Origin: Liolophura sinensis
Lineage: Eukaryota; Mollusca; Polyplacophora; Chitonida; Chitonidae
Length of the DNA stretch: 64,000 bases
Direction of reading: 5' to 3'
Assembly: GCF_032854445.1 (NCBI RefSeq)
Contig: NC_088298.1
Coordinates: forward strand, 2,602,160 to 2,666,159
The notes beneath the pieces are model-generated. The model saw nothing but the letters and a program-made list of their open reading frames with translations, ran no database searches and was not told the origin of the DNA. Below, in pieces: positions 1 through 11,993 of the stretch. Position 1 is the first letter of the stretch. Every line of letters begins with the position of its first letter. The translations under genes were made by a program, and so were the position numbers.

Positions 1-1449
1 ACTTCCTCGCGTTCTCGACGAAGTCTGCATACAGATTTACATCGCGCCTGTGGTCATCTTGCTTTGTTAGTAACCTAATATACGTCTGTGATTGCTTTGA
101 TCGTAGACTGGGTCAACTTTGTGCTCCCGACCACGGGGTACCCTCTCTTATTTCTTTATTTTACACTCAAAAAATTAATGTGTAAATTTCAACAGAAAGT
201 CTGTTATTTGAGTGATGCTAGAATGTATTCTGTTATTGTGACACTATATTGTTTCACATATGAGTCAAAGGCAATTCATTTGCGTATTTAGCTGAACCAT
301 CTCAAAAATTCTGAATTTCTTTCGGCAGTATTTTAAGAATACTCAAGAATATGTCACTTTAATTACATTCGATAACTCAAAACAAGTGTTAGTAAAACTG
401 TTGGTAAAACAAATGTCCTATTATTTAAATATATTTCTTATCAAAAATATGTTTGTAACAATGAATAAGAGAACTATGAACCAGATAAAAAAAAAGGAAA
501 TTAAAAGGAAACTGAACACATAAATAGTGAAACTAAAACTAAGCTCTTCCGAAGCAGATTTACACGTGTGACGAACGACAGTGGAAAATCTCTGCGCTGG
601 TACCGTGTTTCTGCTAAAAATTTACTGCATGTGGGTTTCCAGCAGTAAGTGCGATGAGGACTTTAGTCAAGGATATCACCACCATATTAACTGGATAAGA
701 ATTCTTCACGCTACAGCCGATGTGTAGATGCCTTTTCGTCCTTTGACGCAACTTTTAAATATTAATGTGGCGAGGAATTCCTAAAGTTATTCCCTACCAG
801 GTATGTGCCGCCTTGTTCGCTCGCTTTACATCACTGCCACCACTATAGACAAGCCTGACATTTGAAGCTGAGAAGCTTGTTTAGGCTTAGCCTCACGACT
901 GGAGTCATCGCGCAGAACTACTTAATCAGCATTTATCAATTAAATTGTTTCAGGTGTTGGTTGGAATCAGGTTGAACATACCTTTAGATAAATAGAGTGA
1001 ATGAGTGATTTACAATTTTTTAGTCATATGACGACGAAGCAATCCTTAGAGTGTATGTAATGCGTCTCCTTCTTGCAGGCTCTTTTATCTAGTTCTGTTT
1101 CACTGAGACGACTTACCGAAGGCAAGTAAGTCGCCCCGCCCGACCCATTATACTGATACAGGTCAACCAGTCGTCGCACTATCCCCTTCATGCTGAACGC
1201 CAAGCCAAAGAAGTTAATGACATACTGAGCTTTCCTATATGTGACAACAATGTGACTATACCTGTAGTACATACGCTTATGCCTGCATATACCTCTATAA
1301 AATAAACCCAGCGCAAAATACTATAGTTGAAATAGGAAACTTTGTACATGTATAATTTGTCAGCTGAGGGTCAGTGAGGGTGAAGATGTGGAGAGACTTG
1401 AGTTATGCACCGGTATATAGGCGTACAGTGTTGTGAAGACCTATAGTTT
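1..1449. other. No recognised gene
   Basis: I find no reading frame with recognisable protein similarity, no RNA gene and no clear repeat here. The short open frames at 88-291 (+) and 1024-1272 (-) lack any motif and look like chance. The 3' limit is the start of the LTR element. Confidence 0.5.
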
Positions 1450-1589
1450 TGTCATATGATGTGGTTACATCTATATGTGAAACGGACTAAAGAGATGCAT
1501 GATATAGACTGTACAGTTATGAGTGACTAGTAAAAGTTGTTTGCAGTTACAGACCGGTGTTCTTCGATAATTTACATGTGTACAACACA
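1450..1589 (+). repeat. 5' LTR (140 bp)
   Basis: Nearly identical to 4015-4154, starting TG and ending CA. At 140 bp it is very short for a Gypsy LTR. No confident TATA box or polyadenylation signal was identified in it. Confidence 0.88.
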
Positions 1590-1594
1590 TGATA

Positions 1595-1608
1595 TGGTGT
1601 CAGAGTGG
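1595..1608 (+). promoter_or_regulatory. Putative primer-binding site
   Basis: The stretch TGGTGTCAGAGTGG lies five bases inside the left LTR, where a tRNA 3' end primes minus-strand synthesis. It has the TGG start expected for the complement of a tRNA CCA end. The priming tRNA was not identified. Confidence 0.55.
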
Positions 1609-1625
1609 TCAGACTAGATAGACGA

Positions 1626-3783
1626 ATGGCCAAGTTCGAACCTCCAGAACCATTTTCGTTATTAGCACACATTATACAGACCAACGGAATGGATAGAGTG
1701 GCGAGACAGGTTCAGTCGCTTCAGACACGCGACAAAACTCCACAAGGAAGATGACGACGTTCAAGTTAGTTCGCTGATCTATGCAATGGGATCACAGTCC
1801 GAGGCAATCCTCAAATCGTTTGCTCTCAATGACAATGACAAGAAAGACTGTAACAAAGTTCTGCAGAAATTTGATGAACACTTTGTTCCCAAGCGAAATG
1901 TGATTTTCGAGCGCTGCAGGTTCAACAAATGTGTGCAGCAAGACGGTGAAAGTGTTGGAACTTTTGTGCGGAATTTGTACACGCTAAGCGAACACTGCGA
2001 CTTTGGTGATGCCAGAAATCAATACATACGAGACCGACTTGTTATAGGATTATTAGACGGGCAAGTATCGGAACGATTACAAATGAAAACGGACTTAACA
2101 TTAGATGGTGCAATTGAAACAGCTCGGCACTCAGAACTAGTTAAAAGTCAGCGAAATGAAATTCGGTCAACCTCAGCATCCGCCGATGCTATACGGGTCA
2201 CGCAGTCCCAGGCAACGCCTATAGTCAATGCCAGAGGTAGAGGTAGCCAGTCAAACAGACAAAATACGCGTGGCGGTGCCAGGCCTAGACAGAGACAATC
2301 GCAGCAGAAAAATCCAGTCGGTAATCGTTGTACCTGTTGTAATTTATTACATGCACGTAATAAATGTCCTGCTAAGAATGCGGAGTGTAACAGATGCCAC
2401 CATATTGGACATTATGAACGATGCTGTCTAACTAAAAACGTTGACATTGTTACTCATCAGACAAGCCAGCTACACCTCGACAATGGTTATAATTTCCTTG
2501 GAGCTGTTAATTGTGTCGACTCACAAGCAACCAACGCAGAGGAACAACTTTTGACAGTTATTCGCTTTGTTCAAAATGGATGGTCTGAACACGCGAGAGA
2601 TGTACCTGAAAGTATCCGAGATTACTTTTCTGTACGTGAGAGACTGAGCACAGTCAATGGACTTTTGACTTGTGGTATACGTATTGTGGTTCCAGCGAGT
2701 TCTCGAGACGAGATCTTGGACCGAATACATGACGGACATTTAGGCATGACTAAGTGCATACAACGGGCCAACCAATCAGTATGGTGGCCAGGATTAACAA
2801 AGCAGATCCAGACTAAAGTTGCCCAGTGTTCCTACTGCCAGATAAACAGACCTAGTTTACGCAAGGAACCGCTAAAATCAACGCCGTTACCTTCGCGTCC
2901 TTGGCAACAGTTAGCCGCAGATATACTGGAATTCAAAAGTAAACATTACTTACTTGTAATCGACTACTTTTCGCGATACTTTGAGTTAAAACACGTCCCG
3001 CGATTAACCAGTAATGTTACTATTCTCAAGATGAAAGAGATTTTCGCGCGATTCGGAACGCCCGAACAACTTATTACTGACAATGGTACCAACTTTGTCT
3101 CGCGAGAATTTAGAGAATTCCAAACCGCGTATTGCTTTCAGCATATGACAGTGAGCCCTTATCATCATCATGCAAATGGTGAAGTTGAGAGAGCCGTCGC
3201 GACCGCGAAGAAAATATTAGGACAGAAAGATCACTTTCTTGGCCTAATGACTTACCGTTCTACGCCGACGCAGCCTACAGGATGTAGTCCGGCGGAACTT
3301 TTAATGGGAAGACCATTAAAAACAACCCTCCCCATTCTCACCGAAAACTTAACTCCAAGGTGGCCGAACTTTGAGAAGGTGAGAGAAAATGATGATAGAG
3401 CCAAATCGTTGAATGAACGCTACTTCAACGATCGTCATGGTGTACGAGAACTTCCTGAACTGAAACCAGGCGACACGGTTCGTGTAAAACTAGACAATGA
3501 GAAGGGTTGGGTGACAACGGGAATTGTCACAGATAAGCTCCCAACACCGCGATCTTATAATATCGAAACGAGCAGAGGCAAATACCGTCGTAACCGTAAG
3601 CATTTAAAGCCAGCTCCAGGTATTACTTACGAGATGACCCCACCGGAAGTTGACCCACTTGATGACTACATGCAGGGAACCCCTATTGTAGGAAATCAGC
3701 CTCAAGCAAATCAGCATAGTGGACGTAAAGTCACGCGCTCTGGACGAGTGGTCCGACCTCCAAAACGTTACGGATTTGATTGA
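1626..3783 (+). CDS. Gag-integrase fusion frame of the LTR element
   Basis: The open frame from 1786 to the TGA at 3781-3783 encodes 665 residues. Gag-like coding in the same frame is readable back to about 1687. A plausible Gag start at 1626 is in another frame, and a TAG blocks the main frame between them, so the 5' end is decayed. Residues ~1-165 are a Gag capsid-like region; ~182-213 hold two zinc knuckles (a CX2CX3HX4C variant, then CX2CX4HX4C). From ~300 the protein is integrase: an HH-CC zinc domain, then a DD35E core with D379, D432 and E468 (35 residues between the last two), then a basic C-terminal region ending in an RSGRVVRPPKRYG motif. The Gag-to-integrase join at about residues 240-260 replaces protease, RT and RNase H yet keeps the frame open. 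Confidence 0.85.
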
Positions 3784-4003
3784 CATTCGTTTCTAGAAGT
3801 TCTGAATAAGTTTACAGTTTAGCAGTAGTTAGCAATGTTGCTGTAGTGTAGTCAAAGGACAATACATTTAAAAGTTAATAGGCAACATTGAATTTAGATT
3901 TCTTCCATGCAGTTTGCTAGTTTAAGTTTGAAATTATATACTCAAAGACTTTAGTTAACTTCAGTTAATAGATTTTAGTAGTTGACAAACGTTTGATGGA
4001 CTT

Positions 4004-4014
4004 AAGAGGGGAGA
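4004..4014 (+). promoter_or_regulatory. Polypurine tract
   Basis: An AAGAGGGGAGA run ends directly against the TG of the right LTR, the standard place for the plus-strand primer of LTR retrotransposons. Confidence 0.8.
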
Positions 4015-4154
4015 TGTCATATAATGTGGTTACATCTATATGTGAAACGGACTATAGAGATGCATGATATAGACTGTATAGTTATGAGTGACTAGTAAAA
4101 GTCGTTTGCAGTTACAGACCGGTGTTCTTCGATAATTTACATGTGTACAACGCA
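4015..4154 (+). repeat. 3' LTR (140 bp)
   Basis: Matches the left LTR base for base except for about five substitutions, including G/A at its ninth base and A/G in the ACAAC(A/G)CA end. Confidence 0.88.
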
Positions 4155-4445
4155 TGATAAGTCTAATACAAAATTGTACAAATTCAGATCAACCTATTTT
4201 TCTTACCCCGCCTTTACAAAATATGATATGCTAACAGGTGCTAGAACCCTCTTAAACAAATTCGGATTTTTTCCTTGTGTAGTCCAAAACATTGAACGAG
4301 CAGGTATATGCACGTATATATTCTGAAAGCTAAAACTCCTTTCAATCTTTTGTATTGCTGAAAATAAAGAGAAAAGTGTAACAAATATGGGAAACTGTTT
4401 TAAAAGTGCTGATTTTTTTGCCAATTTTCACTTTTCAAACGCATA

Positions 4446-5625
4446 TAAACTGACGGCCAAAAGAAACTTTACACAGAGTTCAAATCAATTTATTTTGCGA
4501 AAGCAAAATACAGGATGACTGAAGCCTAATATACTGAAAAGACCAATGACTTAAGATACTGAAAGTCTTTAGTAAGAACGGACAAAGCAGCCCTCAAATC
4601 ATTTTACAAGTGAACGAACAGAGCAAGAGTAGAAAAATAGCCATTCCATCTTGGTTAACAATGGGCCTGGCGTTGTCATGCTGGTACAGGACACCACGTG
4701 GCTGCTGTTGAAGGAATGGCAGGACAACAGGACGTAGAATTTCATCCACGTAACGTTGACCTGTTAGGTTCCCGTAGATCCTGACCAGTGTCCGTTACTC
4801 TCCACAAATCTCACCCCACACCACCACGCTGCCACCACCAAACGGTACCACCTTCTGGACGCATGATGCAGTTGTTCGTCCGCCTTTTCGACGATAAACT
4901 CGCTGTCTGCCTGTTCCATCGGTTCGGAACAGGCAGAAGCGGCTTTCATCCGTGAAAAAAACACGTTGCCAATCACGGCGTACAATTCGAGCCCATCGCA
5001 ACCTATGGCGATGATGTTCGGCTGTCAACAACTGCCGTCTGAATGGTCGATAGGCCCTAATTCCGTGAGGCATGAGTCTCCTGGACACGGTCTGCCGACT
5101 GACCCGGTAACCTAAGGCATTAATTTACGATGACGTCACTGTCAGGAAGTGGTTCCTCAGGTGTAAGGTGCGCAGGTACCCGTCTTCTCTGGGCGTACTT
5201 ACCCTAGGCCTGCTTGTTCTTGGCCTGTCCGATGTCTGCCCTGTCTGTCTGTAACGTTGCATCAAATTTGACACAGTTACATGAGAGCAGCCGAAGGTCC
5301 TTGCAATGTGGGCATGGGTGGCTCCCATGGATACCATACTCAGGGCCCTCTCGCGTTGTTCTGGAGTCAATCGATGCATTACTTTGGTGGTTTTTAGTCA
5401 GTGTGAAAGTCCAGCACAGTTGCAGTTGCGGCCATCCATGGGTCACGTGATTTTTCAACTGTCTTCGTTGTCTCAAAGAAATTCGTGTGGGTGTATATGA
5501 CGCTTGTCGTACATGGGAATATGCTTCGTACAATGTTTGCCTACCATAATTTGGTATTAATTTGGTGAAAAGGCTGGTTAAATTTAACTCACGGAGTGGT
5601 AAAGTTTCTTTTGGCCGTCAGTTTA
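4446..5625 (-). mobile_element. Tc1-like (Tc1/mariner) DNA transposon, defective
   Basis: Perfect ~25-bp terminal inverted repeats (AACTGACGGCCAAAAGAAAC... at 4448 and its complement ending at 5623) are flanked by TA dinucleotides, the target duplication of the Tc1/mariner superfamily. The interior carries a broken transposase on the - strand. About 1.2 kb, somewhat shorter than intact Tc1 relatives. Confidence 0.9.
4640..5379 (-). pseudogene. Tc1-like transposase, frameshifted and truncated
   Basis: Read from high to low coordinates. 5379-5125 encodes an N-terminal helix-turn-helix DNA-binding part (TPEQRERALSM, then an HIARTFGCSHVTVSNLMQRY helix pair). 5088-4795 continues in another frame through the RRLMPHGIRAYRP region to the first catalytic aspartate in FTDESRF (about 4942-4956) and VVVWG. 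A third segment holds the second aspartate in HDNARP (4663-4680), about 93 residues after the first, as in Tc1 enzymes. The third acidic residue, normally in an SPDLNPIE-type motif about 34 residues later, is absent before the left inverted repeat. At least two frameshifts plus this loss make it inactive. Confidence 0.88.
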
Positions 5626-6754
5626 GTTCAGACTTTACACTAAAACAGATTTTAATGATTTTCATGATCATTTAAAGTCAAAACTTTCAAAAATTCTGAA
5701 ACTTTGAAATATTTTATATTTTTTACTAATATCTTTAAAACTATAAGAGTTTTTCGGTTTAATATGTGCAAAATGTTCCTGTGTTATGCTGAAAAATAAG
5801 ATACATGTACAAATACAACTCAAAAATAGAAAAGTAGAACATGAGAAAAATTCGTCATTAATTCGTGACTTGTCAAAATGTGAAGACATCAACCGACCCA
5901 TATACCCATGTATAAAATTTTTAAAAATTATAAAGTGACAGCTCTGAGGAAAACCTGCTAAAATACGTTTACATACCAGAATACGTGTATAAAAACCTCC
6001 CCCGAAGGCACACAGGTGAGGTGATTAAGGTTGTTTTTTTTTTGGGGGGGGGGGGGTAATATTTATAAGATCTGTACAGTCCCCACATGGGCAGAGGTAT
6101 TCACAAGAATGCAATGGTTCACAATTTATACACAAATGGTATAGACATGACTTCATTCACAACATACAAGTAATCGCCAACAGTAAGTTAATCCCCCTAA
6201 TCAGAACTGATTCACGGCAAGCTATACGTTTTGTCAAGTTCAGGATATTTATTATTCTAATCTGGTTCTCACTTTAAGTGAGAGGAAAGATAAGAAAGTG
6301 GAGAATGAAAATGTGAAGTGAAAAAAATGACCTTTATAGAGGTTTTAATATCGGTATCCTTAATCTACCGTATTTAAACACTGTACACAGCAAACCCCCG
6401 CTTTCTCAGAGACGTATGAAGCGTTTCTCTCCGCAGCCCATCAGAAGTGCCTAATAACGATGCAATATACCTCTGATGTCTGTGTCTTATCAATGGCTCG
6501 GCTCCGTGCCTTAGGCTTCATTAAAATATTGGTTTATATCGATATATAGGCCTGCATGTATTTAGGTGAAAAACTCAAACTTGAGTATGTACAGCGGTAA
6601 AATTATGCATGCAATGAAATGAACAAATTATTTAAGCAAATATGTTATACACAGACCTTATATGTTTACCTGAAGTCCAACAGTTTAATTCTAGGCATGA
6701 ACTCTCAGAATTCGAGGAACGGGAAAAATTACAAACATGTACTTTCATTTCGTT

Positions 6755-6815
6755 TTGATTTATTTATATATTTGGTTGGTCTTTTACGCTGTACTCAGGA
6801 ATATTTCACTTATAC
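6755..6815 (-). mobile_element. SINE family A, 3' end fragment
   Basis: Contains the complement of the family tail (ATTTATTT..., TTTTACGC, CAAGAATATTTCACTTATACG-like, with changes). Only the last ~60 bp are present. Confidence 0.55.
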
Positions 6816-7199
6816 GAAAAAGATTTCGTTTTGAGCTCCACTCGATAACACACTGTGTTGTCCTGTATCTGTTCACAAACTGGAATGTTGTTTTATCATT
6901 TGCATAGTTTCTGCATCATGCATGGAAGGCATTAAGAGGTTGGAAAGATCAAAACTGTGTATAGGCCTAATATAGGCAGGTTAAATTAAATGTCAAGTTA
7001 ACTTTTCACGTCCATCCAGCTGCATCTATACTAATAAAGGCATTTTTGTATCGGTCGCTGTAAACCAAAATTACACCTTTATTTTGTCCTGAGTGGATTT
7101 CTTTTGGTATATTAATGACCTTTATTCAAAGTAAACTTGTATTAACACGAAATTGTTGGTTACAATCCGCTTTCCGTAACACCGGATGATGCGATCTTT

Positions 7200-7323
7200 G
7201 CCTACCGCTCTCAACCAATCACATCGCTGGGTCAAAGGGCACTTCTCTCTCTAAGCAACCATAAACATTGAAATCAAGCGCACCGCAGGTTCGGTGGAAT
7301 ACATTCGCTGAACCAGTTACAGG
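7200..7323 (+). promoter_or_regulatory. Candidate promoter and untranslated first exon of the NME8-like gene
   Basis: A less AT-rich segment with an inverted-CCAAT-like motif (CAACCAATCA near 7213) ends in a strong donor, CAGG|GTAAGT, at 7323/7324. Exon 1 of the gene has an acceptor at 11871-11872 and only 30 bases ahead of its ATG, so an upstream untranslated exon is needed. This is the best donor I noticed upstream, but no transcript evidence links the two. Confidence 0.25.
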
Positions 7324-9848
7324 GTAAGTTTGTCGAAAACATATGTAACTTTTTGGAGTAAATAGCTGTCATTTTGTTGCAACCGATCTGCATTTGGTAA
7401 AGTTCCTTGCGTGTTGGCATTCAGTCTAAGACCGCTTGACAAAATCGACCGACGTTGTTGTTGTAAGTTGGCGTTTGATGTGAGTCCTGTTCAACAGATT
7501 TCTTTTTGGACACTGTAATTGTGACTGGGGAAATCAGCATTTTCTAAAGTGATGATAATGACCATTAATTTTAAGCAAGATGTTAATCAGACGAACAGTT
7601 GAATGACCCTAAAACATAACTGTCAATGTCATTTTTACAACGGCATGTTAATTGTTATTTAGACGTCGCAGACCTTAGTCTAGTCATTGATGAACTGTGT
7701 GTGATATTAAAGCTAGCTACAAAGTCAGGCTACGTATAAGTAAATTTTCGGAAGTTTTTGGTTCAATAAACTGTCCATCTAATTAAATTTTATTCATGAT
7801 CTGCACGTGTATAATGTGCATAACATTGGAGACGTGCGATTATGCTTACTGGTACCTCTTATAATTAGTTAACAAAGCAAGAAACTTGAAAAGAAATCAC
7901 TGTCAAAGTTATACATTTGATTCCTGCATGTGTGAAACCTTTTTTGGGTAGGACTAAAGTTGGTCTGATGTTAAGGCAAAACTAGGTTTAATGAACTGTA
8001 ATCAGTGAATATAATTATAAAATAATATACACTTTTCCCTGCATTACATTCTTCTGTTCTAAATATAGTTTACCCTGCATAGAAGTGGATACATAAGCTA
8101 CATTCTTTCCCTATACTAACCACGGCACTCAGTGGCAACACAGATTGAATAAGTATCAGATGGGAAGGGAGTAAAATCTGTCTGACTTGCAGTATAATCT
8201 GAGGAAGTGCCTGGTCGCGTGATGGCGGCCTCATTCATTTGCCCAATTTTGGTGGCTTTGAGCAGTTGTCAGCGTTCTACTGTGCGCATATACATGTATG
8301 AATGAGAGTGATGTTTAACATGTATGCCTGTCTGCAGAGTGATCAGCATGGGTTAATTGTCTACTGTGCACAGTGGTTGGGCATAGTGATGAAACATAAG
8401 ATCTTGTGCATGGTACGGTACAAATATCTTTTGATGGCAGACTGGTCAAACTGTTTTTTTTTTTAAGATACATAGTATGTCAGCTATTGTTTTTTTTTTT
8501 TTTTGGTTTTTTTTGAGACAGTTCTTTCTTATGTTTACTTTAATACATCTCATATAATGTCTTTGTTTTGACAGCGTTTAAACTTTTAAAGTTTAATACA
8601 ATCTCACAGCTTTAGTGATTGGTGCATATCTGGATTTAACACAATGGTAAAGTATATTACAGTATCAGTCAGCTGTGTAGTATGAAATGCAAATCTGAGG
8701 CTAATTATGCACAGCACTGTTGGTTATTTCACACTTAATGCTACACAAGGTTCACATCACTCTGTGGTACTAGTTGGTGTTGTGAACTAATTAAAATGTA
8801 TGTTTTGAATACATGAACTTGTGTTCATAGGGCATTCGGCAGAGGCAGGTATGTATATGTACATCCCCTTGGCTCAGCCCAACGGCACTTTTAATAAGTG
8901 ATACTTTTAATAAGTGATTTTTTTTTGATTTTTTTTTTTTTGTTCTTCACCATACATTTAGAACATGTTTATGTAATATGTCGGTTGGAAGGCAGAAATA
9001 ATATTACTGGGGGGCTCGTTCTATCTGTGTTGGCATTCTAATAAAATTTATTTTAGAACGTTTGACAGGTACAGTAGTTTTAGTAATCCTGTAACTTGAA
9101 TGCTGTCATCAGGGCCTGATCCAGGGTATTCTTAATCCCATTAAAAGGGTTGGGCATCAGCAGTTAGGAATTTCAAATAAGTTGCAGTATTTTTATGTAA
9201 ACGTGGTGGGACAGGCGTATATTAGGTTCAAAAGAGGTTCTAAACTTTCAGCCTAGATCAGGCCTTGGTTGTATAGATTTCTGAGCGCATTTCATTAATA
9301 CTTTATTTTGACATTATGGCTTAAATATTGCTGAGGTTCATGATCATTCATTCATAGTTTGTGATGGCATGCAGTCAGGTTAATAGATTAAGGTGAAGTG
9401 AAGGGTAATCTGAGTGGAAAACACTAACCTTTCCCACCAGGAAACCTGACAAGCTCAAACTTGCTGAAAGACGTCTCGACCAAAGCTACTTAGGCCGGAT
9501 TTGAACACATGGCATGGGGTTGGTCCATGGCTAGCTTGTACATGTAAACGCATGTACTACTAGTATCAAAGCTTGTATATGTTTATAAAGTACTCCATTC
9601 TGGTTCCCAAACCACCTATTCTGCTCACCTGCCACAGCACAAGGGGGGGCAGTTATCTTCCCTGATCACACCCACTGGCACACCACTGTACAACAGTTAC
9701 ACATTGGCACATTATTCATTTATGTATTTATTTATTAAGTGTTTAACAACATACATGTGTATGTAATTAGGAAGGTTTGTTGGTTTGTTTGGCAAGCTAC
9801 ATGTACTATCCTGTGTATAAATGCGTGTACATGTAATCTATTCAATGT

Positions 9849-10115
9849 ATGGGGCCTCCCTGGCTGAGAGGTTTAGCGCTCCAGTATGATGCAATGACCC
9901 AGGAGCCTAACACCAATACGGTGTTTGTGAGTTTAAGTCCACCTGATTTTGGCTTCCTCTTCGGCCATTCATGGGAAGGTCTGCCAGCAATCCGCATATG
10001 GTTGAGGGTTTTCCCAGAGCCCAGTTTTCTCCCACCATAATGTTGGCCGTAGAAGTGAAATATTCTTGAGTATGGCGTAAAACACCAATCAAATAAACAA
10101 ATCAATCAAAGCAAA
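9849..10115 (+). mobile_element. SINE family A, near full length
   Basis: A tRNA-like head (GGGGCCTCCCTGGCTGAGAG; A-box-like CTGGCTGAGAGGTTTAGCGC and a decayed B box near 9930) is followed by a body (GGTCTGCCAGCAA..., CTCCCACCATAATG) and the tail AAATATTCTTGAGTATGGCG, AAAACACCAATC, (AAAT)n. It is the most complete of about a dozen copies here and serves as the reference. RNA polymerase III transcription and LINE-driven mobility are inferred from this structure. Confidence 0.85.
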
Positions 10116-10371
10116 TATTAAACTTATTATCCTTCTGGAATAAATGTACATGTATGTGGAGTGTCACTAAAGGCATATCTACATGTGCTAGCCACTCCCT
10201 ACATGTAAACACCTACATGTAAACTTTCAGCCTGTCCACTACTGTACCAGTTCCATTCCAGCTTTCGTATCTGTCTGCGTATGTTGTGAAGTGATGTCAG
10301 CTCTTTCACTGATTTGTGAACTGTTACTGAAACAAAGATTCAGCTTCAGTGGTGTGAAAGTTGACCTCTCC

Positions 10372-10612
10372 CATCAAAAAATGATTACAATAGAAATGAC
10401 CATACATGTGTAAATTTTGTCCATGACTGACTTGCCCATTTTTCCTAATTTTGGGAGTTTTATAGATTTTAGAAAGATTAAGTTTGCTTGGAACATGGAA
10501 TGATATATTATATTGGAAAATTATAAGTTTCAGCACCAAGAATAATATTTTGTGGCATTTATTTGCCTCTAAAACTGCCCTTTTATAGGCGAAATTTTAG
10601 GCCATTAATGGT
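10372..10612 (+). repeat. Dispersed repeat family C, copy 1
   Basis: Shares a run of landmarks with 42780-43010 and, more weakly, 13305-13470: AAAAATGATTA, CATGACT(G/A)ACTTGCCCATTTTTCC, TGGGAGTT, TTTAGAAAG, GAACATGG(A/G)ATGATAT, TTTCAGCACCAA and TAATATTT. It abuts a minisatellite at its 3' side. Type unknown; probably an old non-autonomous element. Confidence 0.65.
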
Positions 10613-10619
10613 ATCTAAT

Positions 10620-11180
10620 AGGGTAGGAACAGATCGCTCTGGTTGTACATGTAAACTACATGTACATACTGCAGGTGTGGATCACACCAGTTGTACATGT
10701 AAACTACATTTACATACTGCAGGTGTGGATCGCACCGGTTGTACATGTAAACTACATTTACATACTGCAGGTGTGGATCGCATCGGTTGTACATGTAAAC
10801 TACATTTACATACTGCAGGTGTGGATCGCTCCGGTTGTACATGTAAACTACATTTACATACTGCAGGTGTGGATCGCATCGGTTGTACATGTAAACTACA
10901 TTTACATACTGCAGGTGTGGATCGCACCGGTTGTACATGTAAACTACATTTACATACTGCAGGTGTGGATCGCATCGGTTGTACATGTAAACTACATTTA
11001 CATACTGTAGGTGTGGATCACATCGGTTGTACATGTAAACTACATTTACATACTGCAGGTGTGGATCGCACCGGTTGTACATGTAAACTACATTTACATA
11101 CTGCAGGTGTGGATCGCACCAGTTGTACATGTAAACTACATTTACATACTGCAGGTGTGGATCGCTCCGGTTGTTCGTCG
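10620..11180 (+). repeat. 48-bp minisatellite, ~11 copies
   Basis: The unit begins GTTGTACATGTAAACTACAT and ends with a CTGCAGGTGTGGATCGC block; variation is mostly at the CACC/CATC/CTCC site near its end. Because 48 is a multiple of three and the unit lacks stops in several frames, open frames of 97-206 residues appear on both strands. They are artefacts of the period. Confidence 0.93.
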
Positions 11181-11902
11181 TAATTTATGTCCCACACCAA
11201 TTTTTCACCTGAGACTTTTCTATTATTATTGTTTTTTTGTCAAAAGTACAAAAGTTTTGTTTTTATGTACAAATATCAGAATGGTAAACTTAAGAGCTTT
11301 TATTTTGTTATTATTAATTTTGAAAGGTGTTAAAATGTTTTTGTTTTGTTTTGTTTTTTTTTTTCACGAATTTTGAGAGTTATTTTGAGCAGGGTCACAA
11401 AGCCAGGAATTAATCTGCATGTACACTGTCAATTCTCGTGTTTTCATGTCTGAGTTATGAACACCATCTTAACTTTATGCTTTATTAACTTAATATGGTA
11501 CTTAAGATAAATTCACCCCTTAGCTTTAGGTTTTAATGCTGTCTTTCAATAACCTGTATAAACGTATATTTTTATTAAAATCCTGAAGAAAAGCAAAACT
11601 TTTAGTATTTCTATAAAGTATGGGAATACTGCATGGAATAAAGGGAGATAACTTACAGTAAAGATGTAGGACTTGACAATCCAGTGTTCCTTAGTCATGT
11701 ACAGTTAGCAGTGAGTAGTTAGCATGCAGAGGTGTGAGGATGGATTTCTCAAAGCTGTCATAAAGCTTTGTGAAATGGACCATACAGCCCTTTTATCGCC
11801 AACAGTCTGTCTTAATGTGTATGGACAGCTTTGTGTATACATGTATGTGTTCACTGTTTTGTAATTGTTCAGACTGCCACAGACACTAAGAAGGATAAGA
11901 AG

Positions 11903-11993
11903 ATGGCGAGGAGGAAGGCAGAAGTTCAGCTTCAGCAAGAAATAGAGAGTCAGGAGGAGTGGGAGGAGATGCTGGCCAAGGAAGGGCTTACAG
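11903..11993 (+). CDS. NME8: Exon 1: start codon and N-terminal helix
   Basis: The ATG has AAG before and G after it, and opens MARRKAEVQLQ, matching the start typical of NME8 proteins. An acceptor (TTGTTCAG) at 11871-11872 gives 30 bases of 5' UTR, also open in frame. Encodes residues 1-30 and ends in phase 1 at ACAG|GTAGGG. A SINE of family B lies a few tens of bases past the donor. Confidence 0.88.

Larger units (their letters stand above)
1450..4154 (+). mobile_element. Gypsy-type LTR retrotransposon, internally deleted
   Basis: Two direct 140-bp LTRs, both starting TGTCATAT and ending in CA, bound an internal region with a putative primer-binding site just inside the left LTR and a polypurine tract just before the right LTR. 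By eye the LTRs differ at about five positions, so the insertion is not brand new. The internal frame runs from Gag (two zinc knuckles) straight into the integrase segment of Pol. Protease, reverse transcriptase and RNase H are absent, so the copy is non-autonomous. No perfect target duplication is visible: TGATA follows the CA in both LTRs, and beyond that AGTTT (left flank) and AGTCT (right flank) match imperfectly. Gypsy/Metaviridae assignment rests on the integrase and the Gag-PR-RT-RH-IN order implied by what remains. Confidence 0.9.
5626..9840. other. Non-coding stretch
   Basis: AT-rich DNA with homopolymer runs (poly-G near 6050; poly-T near 8460, 8490 and 8930). It contains a short SINE fragment and a possible first exon (listed separately). 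No protein-coding segment is recognised. Confidence 0.5.

Noticed and set aside
88-291. 67-residue open frame near the left edge
   Set aside because: No motif, atypical composition, no splice or start context.
10563-11183. 206-residue open frame with CTCKLHLHTAGVDR repeats, and overlapping frames on both strands
   Set aside because: It is a 48-bp minisatellite whose period is a multiple of three and lacks stops in several frames. No start context, splice signals or family similarity.
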